Shown: positions 7,642-16,568, numbered from the stretch's first letter. The stretch: 64,000 bases of DNA from Sinanaerobacter chloroacetimidivorans (GCF_018128545.1 NZ_JAGSND010000019.1:1-64000), one strand, 5' to 3'. The notes: generated by a model not told the origin, from the letters alone. Numbers and translations are program-made.

Positions 7642-9036
7642 TTATAAGCATTCCTCGGCGATCTTGGCCAGAGGACTTCTTTCGACTTCTTCCAGTGAAA
7701 TATGTCCCGTGATTTCGTATGGTTTCATTTTTTCAATGACATATACGAGCCCGTTGGATTTGGAATCCACTAATGTATTGTCAATCTGATTGTCGGAGGG
7801 ATCTCCGATCATAACAAACTTTGCTCCTTGACCGGCTCTTGTGAGCATTAGCTTTGCCAGATGTGGGGTCATCTCCTGTGCTTCATCGATGATAACCATA
7901 GCGTTGGATAGCGTTCTGCCTCGCATAAAGGCGAAGGTCTTCATTTCAATGATACCGGCCTCCCGGTACTGATCCAAAAATCCTTCTGCGGAAAATGCCG
8001 GCTTTTCCTGATATTCCATATTTCTTTTTGCATTTTTCTTAAGCTTGCTGTTTTTCTCTGCCGTTTGTTTCTTGCTGCGTTCTGTCATCAGACTTTCAAT
8101 GGAGTCCCCGAATGAGTCCATAAAAGGCTTCAGCTTTGCATTCTCTGTTCCGGGCAGGAACCCGATGGGATCTCCGGCAGAAACGACAGGCTTTACCAGA
8201 ATGATTTTGTCGTAAACATTGTTCTCGATGACTTTCTGAAGAGCAACGGCTACGGAAAGGATGGACTTTCCTGTTCCTGCACCACCGCTTAAAGTGACAA
8301 GATGAAGGTCTTCATCCATGAGAAGCTCGAAAGCCATTTTTTGTTCTCTGTTTCTTGGCGTCAGCCCCCAGGCCTTATCGTTTGCATAACCCAAAGGCAC
8401 GATTTTGGTTCCGTCATATTTGGCAAGTGTTTCGTGAGAACTGTGATCGGAGCTTTTGATACAGAAGAATTCGTTTGGATAGGCGGTGAGCCCTGTCTTT
8501 TTACTCAGTTTGAGCCCGCCGTTATAGATTTTGTCGATTTGGGTGGAGGGAAGTGTGATTTCTTTATAGCCTTTATAAATCTGATCGACATCCACCTTGT
8601 CGTTCTGATAGTCCTGAACCTCCAGATTCAGGGCTTCGGCCTTGATTGCCACACAGAGGTCTTTCGTTACGAGAATTGTGCTGATATCCTTAGACTCATT
8701 CTTAATATTTAACGCGATTGTCAGAATCTTATTGTCATTTTTATTTAAATCTACACCATCTGGAATATCTACAGGATTCATATGATTCAGCTCAACTCTC
8801 AGCGTGCCTCCCCCAGGAAGCTTTACCCCGTTATGGATATCGCCGTACTGTCTCACGTTATTGATTTCTCTGATTGCTTCTCTTGCCTGGTACCCCAGAA
8901 TGCCATCTTTTTTCTTTAAATTGTCCAGTTCTTCAAGGCATACCAATGGGATGATGATGTGGTTGTCTTCAAAAGTGTGAATACAGCCGGGAAAATGAAT
9001 CAGTACATTTGTGTCTAAGATATAATTTTTGATCAA
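7642..9036 (-). CDS. PIN-PhoH fusion protein (YlaK-like)
   Basis: A 464-aa protein joining an N-terminal PIN nuclease domain (YILDTNVLIH, Asp8; further acidic residues ahead of residue 150) to a C-terminal PhoH ATPase. The PhoH part has Walker A GGAGTGKS at residues 251-258, KPVVSAGDPIGFLPG, and Walker B VIIDEAQEMTP. PIN-PhoH proteins are RNA-unwinding ribonucleases linked to RNA turnover and stress. A TTG start at 9036 follows GGAAGGGGG. A Lys-rich insertion (about 325-345) separates conserved blocks. Confidence 0.93.
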   Translation of the reverse strand: MIKNYILDTNVLIHFPGCIHTFEDNHIIIPLVCLEELDNLKKKDGILGYQAREAIREINNVRQYGDIHNGVKLPGGGTLRVELNHMNPVDIPDGVDLNKNDNKILTIALNIKNESKDISTILVTKDLCVAIKAEALNLEVQDYQNDKVDVDQIYKGYKEITLPSTQIDKIYNGGLKLSKKTGLTAYPNEFFCIKSSDHSSHETLAKYDGTKIVPLGYANDKAWGLTPRNREQKMAFELLMDEDLHLVTLSGGAGTGKSILSVAVALQKVIENNVYDKIILVKPVVSAGDPIGFLPGTENAKLKPFMDSFGDSIESLMTERSKKQTAEKNSKLKKNAKRNMEYQEKPAFSAEGFLDQYREAGIIEMKTFAFMRGRTLSNAMVIIDEAQEMTPHLAKLMLTRAGQGAKFVMIGDPSDNQIDNTLVDSKSNGLVYVIEKMKPYEITGHISLEEVERSPLAKIAEECL

Positions 9037-9184
9037 GTCAGAAACCCCCTTCCTCTATCTAGAGTATAGTTCATGAAAGGAAGAACTGCTTTAAGAGCGT
9101 GTAAAATCTATGTAAAATGTAGAATATGGAAAAATTTGTCTTCTTGTCGGAGGAAATATGTTGAAAAATAGAGCTAGTGGGATT

Positions 9185-9224
9185 AAAATACAGGTAAGAC
9201 AGATCGCATGTTTCTGTATTTTTT
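9185..9224 (+). terminator. Possible stem-loop in the phoH/DUF1653 gap
   Basis: AAAATACAG at 9185-9193 pairs with CTGTATTTT at 9214-9222, with a 20-base loop and T-run. The long loop and lack of an upstream plus-strand gene make its role doubtful. Otherwise I see nothing in the 9037-9273 gap. Confidence 0.35.
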
Positions 9225-9273
9225 CATTTTAAAATAAAAAATAAACCCTTAGATATAGAAGAGGAGAATTCAA

Positions 9274-9504
9274 GTGGAAGCAGAAATAAAACCCGGCCGA
9301 TATAGGCATTTTAAAGGGAATGAGTACATGGTTTTGCATATTGCCAAACATTCTGAAACAATGGAGAACATGGTAGTCTATCAAGCACTTTATGGTGATT
9401 GCGGAGTTTGGGTCAGACCGGCTTCGATGTGGGCTGAAACAGTAGAATATAATGGAAAATTAATGAAAAGATTTGAATTTTGCAGTACTGAGGGAAACTT
9501 ATGA
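9274..9504 (+). CDS. DUF1653 family protein
   Basis: A 76-aa protein with the DUF1653 pattern: PGRYRHFKGNEYMVL, VVYQALYGDCGVWVRPASMW and a final LMKRFEF. The fold is small and all-beta; its function is unknown. A GTG start follows GAGGAG. The stop overlaps the nitroreductase start by four bases, so the two are translationally coupled. Confidence 0.88.
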   Translation: MEAEIKPGRYRHFKGNEYMVLHIAKHSETMENMVVYQALYGDCGVWVRPASMWAETVEYNGKLMKRFEFCSTEGNL

Positions 9505-10046
9505 GTATGATGAAAGAGATTGAAAAGCGCAGAAGTATAAGAAAATATAGGAATAAGCCCATTGAAGACGAAAAAATAATTCAGTTACTTGAAAGTGCGA
9601 GACTTGCCCCATCTGGCAGTAATACACAGCCTTGGCATTTCATTTTAGTGAAAGAAGAGGCAAGCAAACAAAAATTAGCTGAAGCATCACATAAACAAAA
9701 TTGGATGATTTCAGCACCGGTTTTTATAGTATGTGTCGCAGATATACGCTGCAGGATGACAGAACAAACAGCGGTATCGTTACAAGAGGATAGCCCGCAG
9801 GTAGAACTGAAACAAATAATCAGAGATACATCAATTTCAATGGAGCACATACTGCTCCAAGCAGAAAACTTAGGGCTAGGGGCTTGCTGGGTAGCATGGT
9901 TTACCCAAGAAGAAATCAGACCTATTTTAAATATACCTGCTGACAAATATGTTGTAGGCATTATCACTCTCGGATATGCAGATGAAGCACCGAAGCCGCG
10001 TCCGCGAAAGAAGCTTGAAGAAATAGTACACTATGAAAGTTGGTAA
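9501..10046 (+). CDS. Nitroreductase-family flavoprotein
   Basis: A 181-aa FMN-dependent NAD(P)H oxidoreductase. The start MMKEIEKRRSIRKYRNKPI and ARLAPSGSNTQPWHFILV form the phosphate/FMN-binding elements of the family. LGLGACWVAWF and GIITLGYADEAPKPRPRK are its usual C-terminal motifs. Substrates are not predictable; relatives reduce nitro groups, quinones or flavins. It is coupled to the DUF1653 gene. Confidence 0.92.
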   Translation: MSMMKEIEKRRSIRKYRNKPIEDEKIIQLLESARLAPSGSNTQPWHFILVKEEASKQKLAEASHKQNWMISAPVFIVCVADIRCRMTEQTAVSLQEDSPQVELKQIIRDTSISMEHILLQAENLGLGACWVAWFTQEEIRPILNIPADKYVVGIITLGYADEAPKPRPRKKLEEIVHYESW

Positions 10047-10103
10047 TATAGATTGAAAGCGGTAAAGGAAGGCATAGAATCTTTGTAATGCAAGGTATGT
10101 AAC

Positions 10104-11408
10104 CTAAAGTGGTCTTTTCTTTGTAAACAGGTAACAGATTGGAATTGTGTACAGCAGAAAAGCGTAGAGCAGCGCCTCGGAACCTACCCCCATAAATTTG
10201 AGGGGCACCGATGAGGCAATGGCCCAGGGGATCAGGCCTGCAATCACAATGGTGGAGTTGCCGATATCAATGGCTAATTCCTGAGATGTACCGCCTTGAT
10301 TTTTATAAGGCTGGTTGAGGATGGCAGCGCTCATGGTCGTGGCGATGGTCTGATTACAGAAGATGGCGCAAAAAAGGATTCCGCTGAGAGCTGTAACCGA
10401 AAAGCGCCCCGCTTTTACCATATAGTGTTCCAGCTTATTCTGCAGATCCTGGATCATGCCGGTCCCTTCGAATATGGTAGAATAAGTACAGGATATCAGA
10501 AGGATACAGTTGATCTCAAGCATCGATACCAGGCCGCCGCCATTGAGCATGGAGCCGAGAGACCCGCCGTTTTCATAATACCCCATAATACAGCTTTGAA
10601 AAAAAGCAAGCGGCGGCATGTTCTGGAGAAAGATACTGACAATGCCGGCACTGAGGATACTGAGACCCATGGCAATTTTCACATCGACTTTAAAAAGGGG
10701 CAAGATTAGCATAAAGAGAGCGGGTACGGATATCCAAAAGGAGATGGAAAAGTCCCTTTCTATGGAAGTGAAAATTTCCGTAGCCACATGCTGTAATGGA
10801 TTTTGAAAGGACAAGAAGGTATAAATGACAGCGCAGATGATGGCAGGCAGCCATCCAGTCCTTAGCAATTGTCTCATATTTATATTGCTGTCAGTATTGG
10901 TTACCGCTGCCGTAAGGATCATGCTGGAGGAAGCGGGTGAACAGCGGTCTCCGAAATAAATGCCTGACATGATGACACCTGCGGTAATAATCTCATTTAC
11001 GCCGCCCGAACGGGCAAGAGCCATGCAAATAACTCCTAAGGTTCCGGCTACACCAAAGGAAGTCCCAATGGCATAGGATAGGAGACAGGTTAGAAGAAAC
11101 GTAACGATCAAGAACAAATTGGGCGTAATGATTTTTATCCCATAATAAACAAAAAATAATATGGTTCCGCTTGCCCGCCAGGATGCAGTTAAAACCCCGA
11201 TGATAAAGAGAACGAACACTACAATCAAAGAATCTTTCAATCCATTTAAGGAAAGCCGGAACAAAGCCGATAGTTTATTCCCTCTTCGTAAAGCGACACA
11301 AATAAAGCAAACATATCCTATCAGAAGCGCCAGGACCATGGTGGCATTCGTTACGATACATAGGAACATTGCAATGATAAAGATAATAAAAGCGATAATC
11401 AAATCCAT
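10104..11408 (-). CDS. NhaC-family Na+/H+ antiporter-like transporter
   Basis: A 434-aa protein with about eleven membrane segments. The conserved stretch SYAIGTSFGVAGTLGVICMA followed by AGVIMSGIYFGDRCSPASSS is typical of the NhaC family, which exchanges Na+ (or organic substrates in some members) for protons. A second half-repeat carries FCNQTIATTMSAAIL and a Ser/Thr-rich polar motif. It stands alone on the minus strand between convergent and divergent neighbours. Confidence 0.88.
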   Translation of the reverse strand: MDLIIAFIIFIIAMFLCIVTNATMVLALLIGYVCFICVALRRGNKLSALFRLSLNGLKDSLIVVFVLFIIGVLTASWRASGTILFFVYYGIKIITPNLFLIVTFLLTCLLSYAIGTSFGVAGTLGVICMALARSGGVNEIITAGVIMSGIYFGDRCSPASSSMILTAAVTNTDSNINMRQLLRTGWLPAIICAVIYTFLSFQNPLQHVATEIFTSIERDFSISFWISVPALFMLILPLFKVDVKIAMGLSILSAGIVSIFLQNMPPLAFFQSCIMGYYENGGSLGSMLNGGGLVSMLEINCILLISCTYSTIFEGTGMIQDLQNKLEHYMVKAGRFSVTALSGILFCAIFCNQTIATTMSAAILNQPYKNQGGTSQELAIDIGNSTIVIAGLIPWAIASSVPLKFMGVGSEALLYAFLLYTIPICYLFTKKRPL

Positions 11409-11483
11409 TTTGACCCCCTGTTTACACCTATAACAGTATATACCAGAAGGTTTGGGGAGACAAGTATAGAAAGGACTCCTGCT

Positions 11484-12038
11484 ATGAGATATATTGCACT
11501 GCTTCGCGGAATCAATGTCGGCGGAAAAAATAAGGTCTCCATGAGTGATTTAAAAGCATGCTTTGAGCATGCGGGATATCAGAATGTCATCACCTATATC
11601 AACAGCGGAAATGTCCTTTTTGACAGCGAGGAACAAGAACTCAGGAGGCTGACTGAGGAATGCGCAAAAATGATTGAAAAGGAATTCGGGTTTCCCATTG
11701 GTATCGTGCTGATCCATGTCGATACATTAAAGGAAGCCTTAGAGCATGCTCCGGATTGGTGGGATGAAGATTCCGAATCAAAGCATAATGCCATCTTTGT
11801 CATTCCGCCTGCTACTGCCGAAGAAGTGATCGCAGAGGTCGGCAGCATAAAACCGGAATATGAAAAAATAGCTGTCTGTAATGAGATCATATTTTGGTCC
11901 GCTCCGCTCAAAACCTTTTCCCGGACCCGGTGGTCCAAAATAGTCGGGACAAAAACCTACCGGAATATTACTATTCGAAATGCCAATACAGCAAAGAAGC
12001 TGTTGGAAGTTAACAACTACGAACAAAAGTTAATATAA
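11484..12038 (+). CDS. DUF1697 family protein
   Basis: A 184-aa protein with the family signature MRYIALLRGINVGGKNKVSMSDLK near the start, then YINSGNVLF and a C-terminal RTRWSKIVGTKTYRNITIRNANT motif. The fold is known from structures but the function is not. It is likely monocistronic. Confidence 0.9.
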   Translation: MRYIALLRGINVGGKNKVSMSDLKACFEHAGYQNVITYINSGNVLFDSEEQELRRLTEECAKMIEKEFGFPIGIVLIHVDTLKEALEHAPDWWDEDSESKHNAIFVIPPATAEEVIAEVGSIKPEYEKIAVCNEIIFWSAPLKTFSRTRWSKIVGTKTYRNITIRNANTAKKLLEVNNYEQKLI

Positions 12039-12095
12039 TATTATATTGGTCAGTATCGGTGCTGTACTGATTTATTGGGATATTACGGTGAGATT

Positions 12096-12632
12096 ATGAG
12101 CAGGACAGTACTCCTTAACAAGAATATTATAATATCGATTCTTATCATAGCAGCCGTGATAACACTGGCGGTCGTCGACCAATATGCCTATCGATCCGAC
12201 TCTTCTTTTACCCCGCAAATGACCGATGAAACACCTTTTAAAACTGTAGATAATCTGGAGGGTGTAACATTAAGAACCACAAAGGGGGCCTACCGGTATA
12301 ATGTCGACGAAATGATTTATTCCTTTAAAAATAAAACCGGCAGGCAATATACCTATGGATCGGAATTCTATCTGGAGAAGTTTGAAAATGGCAGATGGTA
12401 TCAATTATCTTATGCTCCCTCCAAATTTGACGGATTATGGACCATGGAGGGCCACCCGTTAAAACCCGATTCTGTCAGGGAAGAACCCCTTGCTTTCAAT
12501 TGGCTCTACGGTAATCATTTGGAAAGCGGCACCTACCGTCTCGTGAAACCAATTCATTTAAGCGGAAGCAAAGATTCCGATATCTATTACCTTACGGCAG
12601 TATTTAAAATTCGGATATTTCATTTCCTATAA
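12096..12632 (+). CDS. Membrane-anchored immunoglobulin-like domain protein
   Basis: A 178-aa protein with one N-terminal membrane segment (about residues 7-29) and an extracytoplasmic beta-rich domain (TTKGAYRYNVDEMIYSFKN ... LEKFENGRWYQL ... SGTYRLVKPI). This resembles the bacterial Ig-like domain often found in small Firmicute surface proteins. I chose the ATG at 12096 because the upstream TTG has no ribosome site. The last eight residues (RIFHFL) do not look like the family's usual end, so a late frameshift is possible. Confidence 0.6.
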   Translation: MSRTVLLNKNIIISILIIAAVITLAVVDQYAYRSDSSFTPQMTDETPFKTVDNLEGVTLRTTKGAYRYNVDEMIYSFKNKTGRQYTYGSEFYLEKFENGRWYQLSYAPSKFDGLWTMEGHPLKPDSVREEPLAFNWLYGNHLESGTYRLVKPIHLSGSKDSDIYYLTAVFKIRIFHFL

Positions 12633-12702
12633 TGAACCTGAATATGGTAAAATCTATTCGTTATTTATTGATATCATAAACTTTATTGAATGGAGAATCA
12701 GC

Positions 12703-13065
12703 ATGAATTTCATTGGCAATTTACTTTGGCTTATTTTCGGCGGTATCCTTGGAGCGATATTCTGGCTTATTGCAGGCTTGCTCTTATGTGTAACCATTAT
12801 TGGCATTCCCTTCGGCATTCAATGTTTTAAAATCTCCAGCTTCGTGCTATGGCCTTTTGGAAGGGAGATCGAACTTGGAAATTTTGGGGCCGGAGGGCTG
12901 ATTTTGAACATTATCTGGGTGATCGTTCTCGGATGGGAGCTTGCGGTAACCCATCTTGTTATTGGTCTATTTTTATGTATAACGGTAATTGGTATCCCTT
13001 TCGGCATTCAGCATTTTAAGTTTGCACAGCTGGGTCTGATTCCGTTTGGCGCAAGGATTTATTAA
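12703..13065 (+). CDS. YccF-domain membrane protein
   Basis: A 120-aa protein with two YccF repeats. Each has a membrane segment followed by CVTIIGIPFGIQCFK or CITVIGIPFGIQHFK, and a short WPFG/IPFG tail. The duplication is typical of the family; the function is unknown. The next small gene begins 16 bases after it. Confidence 0.92.
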   Translation: MNFIGNLLWLIFGGILGAIFWLIAGLLLCVTIIGIPFGIQCFKISSFVLWPFGREIELGNFGAGGLILNIIWVIVLGWELAVTHLVIGLFLCITVIGIPFGIQHFKFAQLGLIPFGARIY

Positions 13066-13081
13066 ATCTCAGGGGGTAGGG

Positions 13082-13345
13082 ATGATAACGATTTTTAACA
13101 GAAAAGAAGTATATCATGGGTTTTCCATGGAGGATTTCGGGAGGATTCGAGGCATTCTCCAAGATAATCAGATCAAATATACCTATAAAGTTCTAAACCC
13201 AAATAACCGCGGTATCTTTGATGCAGGGCATTCAAATGGGGGAACCCTGGGATTGAATCTGAAATATGCCTACGAGTATTATCTTTATGTACATAAAGAT
13301 GATTATGAAAAGTCTTGCTATATCATCAATCATACCAGATACTGA
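13082..13345 (+). CDS. Hypothetical protein
   Basis: An 87-aa soluble protein of mixed composition, with a Tyr-rich C-terminal half (YAYEYYLYVHKDDYEKSCYII). The start at 13082 follows CAGGGGGTAGGG. The HKDDYEKA-type ending recalls small two-strand DUF2007-like proteins, but I cannot assign it. It probably shares the yccF transcript. Confidence 0.6.
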   Translation: MITIFNRKEVYHGFSMEDFGRIRGILQDNQIKYTYKVLNPNNRGIFDAGHSNGGTLGLNLKYAYEYYLYVHKDDYEKSCYIINHTRY

Positions 13346-13369
13346 TAAAAAAAGTAGAAATGACGGAAT

Positions 13370-13415
13370 AATAAAAAACCGGTTGAGCAAAGAAAACTTA
13401 ATCGGCTTTTTTATT
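13370..13415 (+). terminator. Probable intrinsic terminator
   Basis: An A-rich/CCGGTT left arm (13370-13384) can pair with AATCGGC followed by six T residues (13400-13412), with one bulged C. It lies 25 bases after the hypothetical gene. Confidence 0.55.
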
Positions 13416-13442
13416 GGAATTTTTTATGACATAAAAATAACA

Positions 13443-13471
13443 TTGACAAAAGAGATGCTCAAGGATATATT
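13443..13471 (+). promoter_or_regulatory. Promoter of the flavodoxin pair
   Basis: TTGACA (13443-13448), 17 bases, TATATT (13466-13471). The start region that follows holds two direct AAATTACTAA-like repeats (about 13483-13501), which could be an operator. Confidence 0.75.
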
Positions 13472-13539
13472 AGTAGATAAGTAAATTACTAAATTACTAA
13501 TATAAATTATAAAATCAACCCAAAGAAGGAGGAAACAGA

Positions 13540-14070
13540 ATGAAAAAAATTCTCATTATCAACGGAAATCCCAAAGAAGAACTGCAGAACTTCGATTCCT
13601 ATTGCAAGGCTTTAGCAGATGCATTGGATTCTATGGGAAATGACATACGACTATTCAGACTGAGAGATAAGAAAATAGGAGACTGTATCGGATGCTATGC
13701 CTGCTGGCTGAAAACTCCGGGGATCTGTGCGCTGAAGGATGACCAGGAGGAAATTTTAAAGACCTACCTATGGGCGGATTTCATCCTGCTGGCGTCCCCG
13801 GTCATGATGGGGTTTGTCAGTGCAGCTTTAAAAACGATGAATGACAGGCTGCTTCCTTTGGTTCATCCTTTCTTAAAGCTTGAGAAAGACAGAATGGGTC
13901 ATTATCAACGATATGACCGTGACTTTCTGACAGGTTTGCTGTTGGATAACAAAGATCATTTGGACGGAGATGATCTTGAAATCATACGGAAGGTTTATTC
14001 CAGGTCAGCCTTTCTGAAAACAATGAATCAATCAATAGAGGAGGTAGCATATGAAATTGACAATTTATAA
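13540..14070 (+). CDS. Flavodoxin-fold NADPH-dependent FMN reductase-like protein
   Basis: A 176-aa protein with the flavodoxin-like start MKKILIINGNPKEE. A CIGCYACWLKTPGICALKDD segment follows, as in iron-sulfur flavoproteins and WrbA-like reductases, then FILLASPVMMGFVSAALKTMNDR. The cysteines could bind a cluster, but the spacing is not that of a classical [4Fe-4S] flavoprotein. The last 20 bases overlap the next flavodoxin gene. Confidence 0.82.
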   Translation: MKKILIINGNPKEELQNFDSYCKALADALDSMGNDIRLFRLRDKKIGDCIGCYACWLKTPGICALKDDQEEILKTYLWADFILLASPVMMGFVSAALKTMNDRLLPLVHPFLKLEKDRMGHYQRYDRDFLTGLLLDNKDHLDGDDLEIIRKVYSRSAFLKTMNQSIEEVAYEIDNL

Positions 14071-14722
14071 CTGTTCCCCAAAACCGGGCAGAGGAAATAC
14101 GGACGTATTGCTGGAACATTTCATAAAAGGCTTTCAAACCCAGGAGGACAACGTGGTGCAGCTATATAAATTAAATAAACTCAGCTCTATGGAGGAAGCG
14201 GTCAAAATCTTTGAGGCTTCTGAAGCAGTGCTCATCGCATTTCCATTATATTGTTATGCTATGCCTGGAGGATTGAAGCTTTTTATTGAAGCATTGGAAC
14301 CACTATGCAGAAAATGTAACGGAAAAAAGCTCGGATTTCTTGTTCAATACGGATTTATTGAGGCCGTTCATGGGCGACCTGTTGAAAAATACAATCAAAA
14401 ATTAGCTTCTCTTCTTGGATGCCAATATTTTGGTACTGTTATAAAAGGAGGCTGCGACGGCCTTATCACCGGGAAGACATCTGGGATGAAAAAAATAATG
14501 AAAGGAATTCATGACATCGGTGAGACACTGTCAAAAACAGGAGAATTCGACCAGGCAGAGCTGGATACCTATTCTGCACCGGAACTTGAGAAAAAACAAA
14601 ATAAATTGATCATGAAAGTTGTATTAAAACTGATCAATAGGTACTATTGGGGCGCAATGCTGAAAAAGAATGGAGTAACAATAGATGAGAGCTATGCCAG
14701 ACCTTATGAAATTTCATTCTGA
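14051..14722 (+). CDS. Flavodoxin-like NAD(P)H oxidoreductase
   Basis: A 223-aa protein starting MKLTIYNCSPKPGRGNTD, an FMN-phosphate-binding loop (SPKPGRGNT). AVLIAFPLYCYAMPGGLKLF is the second flavin loop. It is longer than the preceding gene's product, with a C-terminal helical extension. It overlaps that gene by 20 bases, so the two probably work as a pair. Electron donor and acceptor are not known. Confidence 0.8.
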   Translation: MKLTIYNCSPKPGRGNTDVLLEHFIKGFQTQEDNVVQLYKLNKLSSMEEAVKIFEASEAVLIAFPLYCYAMPGGLKLFIEALEPLCRKCNGKKLGFLVQYGFIEAVHGRPVEKYNQKLASLLGCQYFGTVIKGGCDGLITGKTSGMKKIMKGIHDIGETLSKTGEFDQAELDTYSAPELEKKQNKLIMKVVLKLINRYYWGAMLKKNGVTIDESYARPYEISF

Positions 14723-14748
14723 ACATGAAAATCACATATGAATATCAA

Positions 14749-14764
14749 CACAAAATATTTTGTG
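14749..14764. promoter_or_regulatory. Perfect 16-bp palindrome, possible operator
   Basis: CACAAAATATTTTGTG reads the same on both strands. It sits 16 bases upstream of the likely -35 at 14780, where a repressor or activator could act. No regulator is identified. Confidence 0.5.
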
Positions 14765-14779
14765 CTAATATTATTTGAA

Positions 14780-14809
14780 TTGAAAGAAAATTGTGTTAAT
14801 ATATATATT
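14780..14809 (+). promoter_or_regulatory. Probable promoter of the NMT1-type binding protein
   Basis: TTGAAA (14780-14785), 18 bases, TATATT (14804-14809), in an AT-rich stretch. Confidence 0.5.
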
Positions 14810-14818
14810 ATTGATGGC

Positions 14819-14851
14819 AAAGGAGCCTGTTCGACAAGACAGGCTCCTTTT
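14819..14851 (+). terminator. Strong hairpin between the flavodoxins and the binding protein
   Basis: AAAGGAGCCTGT at 14819-14830 pairs with ACAGGCTCCTTTT at 14839-14851. It may terminate the flavodoxin operon. If the promoter at 14780 is real, it forms at the 5' end of the downstream mRNA instead and could act as an attenuator or stability element. Confidence 0.75.
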
Positions 14852-14907
14852 CGTTTGCTTCACAAAACAAGTATCATTTTGAAACAATTAGCAAGGAGTG
14901 ATTTACA

Positions 14908-15951
14908 ATGAAGAGCAAAAGGACCTTAGCGGCATTATTAGCCATATTTCTGTTTATTTCCGTTATCGCAGCAGGATGCGGTTCCGGAAAATCTGAAAAA
15001 ACAACGGGGACAAGAGATGAAGACGCACTTGATAAGCTGACCCTTCAAACGAAATGGCTGCCCCAATCACAGTTTATGGGATATTATGTGGCGGCTGAAA
15101 AGGGGTATTATGAAGAGGAGGGAATTGATATTGAAATTCTTCCCGGAGGAAGTGACATCATTCCGGAACAACGGGTTTATAACGGTACTGCCGATGTTGG
15201 CATCACATGGGTATCCAGCCTGATGAAGTATCAAGCCGGAGGTTGGGACCTCCTTCAGGTCGGCCAGATATTCCAAAAGAGCGCAATGCTGCTGGTATCC
15301 AAGACTTCCGCAGGGATCACCAGTCCTTCAGATTTAGCAGGTAAAAAAGTTGGCTCCTGGTTTGGCGGCAATGAATATGAAATTTATGCCCTGCTGGAAG
15401 CAAACAATCTTGACAGAGAAAAGGATCTGGAACTGGTTCAGCAGGATTTCACCATGAATCAGCTCTTAAGCGCTGGAATTGATGCAGCATCTGCGATGAC
15501 CTATAACGAATACGTCTTGCTTCTGGAATCCGGGCTGGCAGAAAGTGATCTGAACGTGATTGACATGAATGATGCAGGAGTTGCTATGCTGGAAGACTGC
15601 CTATTTGTATCCAAAGAGTGGATGGCTGAAAATGAGGATTTATTTGTCCGATTCCTGAGAGCTTCCATAAAAGGCTGGGCTGATGCCTGTGCAGACCCTG
15701 AGGCTGCAGGTCAGATCGTATACGATGCAGACCAGAGCGTATCCCTTGAGCATCAGATCCGTATGGCAAAAGAAGTCGCCAAACTGGTAGTGCCGGAAGG
15801 CTTTGATCCTTCAAAGATCGGATATATCGACATGGATGCCGTCGAGCAGACTGCTGATCTTGCTTATAAATATGGTCTTCTTTCAAAACCGGCGGTGATA
15901 TCTGAAGAAACCATCACCAGCAAATACTGGGAGGAAGCTGCCGCTCAATAA
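14908..15951 (+). CDS. NMT1/THI5-like ABC transporter substrate-binding lipoprotein
   Basis: A 347-aa lipoprotein with a type II signal peptide (lipobox IAAGC, Cys24). The NMT1-type core starts LTLQTKWLPQSQFMGYYVAAEKGYYEEEGIDI, then VYNGTADVGITW. Such proteins bind thiamine precursors, riboflavin, or aromatic/sulfonate compounds; the WLPQSQFMGYYVA motif is closest in my memory to RibY-type riboflavin binders. No permease or ATPase gene is adjacent, so it is an orphan or uses a distant transporter. RBS AAGGAG precedes it. Confidence 0.85.
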   Translation: MKSKRTLAALLAIFLFISVIAAGCGSGKSEKTTGTRDEDALDKLTLQTKWLPQSQFMGYYVAAEKGYYEEEGIDIEILPGGSDIIPEQRVYNGTADVGITWVSSLMKYQAGGWDLLQVGQIFQKSAMLLVSKTSAGITSPSDLAGKKVGSWFGGNEYEIYALLEANNLDREKDLELVQQDFTMNQLLSAGIDAASAMTYNEYVLLLESGLAESDLNVIDMNDAGVAMLEDCLFVSKEWMAENEDLFVRFLRASIKGWADACADPEAAGQIVYDADQSVSLEHQIRMAKEVAKLVVPEGFDPSKIGYIDMDAVEQTADLAYKYGLLSKPAVISEETITSKYWEEAAAQ

Positions 15952-16063
15952 ATGATTTGCGAAAACGTGAGCGGTATATGCGCCTTAAGAATTTCAGCGA
16001 AACAGTAGTGGCAAAATGGGCGTAAATATGTCATAATAAAGTAAGAAGAGGGGGGGAACCGCA

Positions 16064-16561
16064 ATGAAGCTCTATATTAAACAAAAAGTATTTTCCTGGG
16101 CGGACAAGTTTTTTATTAAAGACGAGTTTGGTAATGACAAATATTACGTAGAGGGAGAGATTTTCTCTTGGGGGCATAAGCTTCATTTATATGACGAAAA
16201 GAAAGAAGAAGTCGCTTTTATTAAGCAGAAGGTGATGTCCTGGCTGCCAAAGTTTGAGGTGTACATTGATGATGCCCTTGCCGTTGAGGTAGTCAAAGAG
16301 TTTACCTTTTTTAAGCCTAGATATTCGTTACGTGGTACAGATTGGAGCGTAGAAGGTGATTTTTGGGATCATAATTACATGATTACCAATCAATACGGAC
16401 AAATTGCGTCTATTACGAAAGCCTGGTTTTCCTGGGGAGACAGCTATGAACTGGAAATTGCGGAAGGGGTCAATGAAATCCTTGCAGTTGCCACAGTAAT
16501 GGCCATTGACTGTGTAATGGAAGCTCAAAATAACAGTACCATTGTTACCAGCAATACATAG
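16064..16561 (+). CDS. LURP-one-related (DUF567) family protein
   Basis: A 165-aa protein with the Tubby-like beta-barrel pattern of LURP-one relatives: MKLYIKQKVFSWADKFFIKD, YYVEGEIFSWGHKLHLYD and IASITKAWFSWGDSYELEI. Members resemble phospholipid scramblases in fold; the bacterial function is unknown. It is closed by a terminator shared with the convergent DUF2935 gene. Confidence 0.88.
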   Translation: MKLYIKQKVFSWADKFFIKDEFGNDKYYVEGEIFSWGHKLHLYDEKKEEVAFIKQKVMSWLPKFEVYIDDALAVEVVKEFTFFKPRYSLRGTDWSVEGDFWDHNYMITNQYGQIASITKAWFSWGDSYELEIAEGVNEILAVATVMAIDCVMEAQNNSTIVTSNT

Positions 16562-16568
16562 AAAACAA

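Noticed and set aside
13266-13484. A 72-codon frame running through the terminator region after the small hypothetical gene
   Set aside because: It crosses the terminator stem-loop at 13370-13415, lacks a ribosome site and starts inside the preceding gene.
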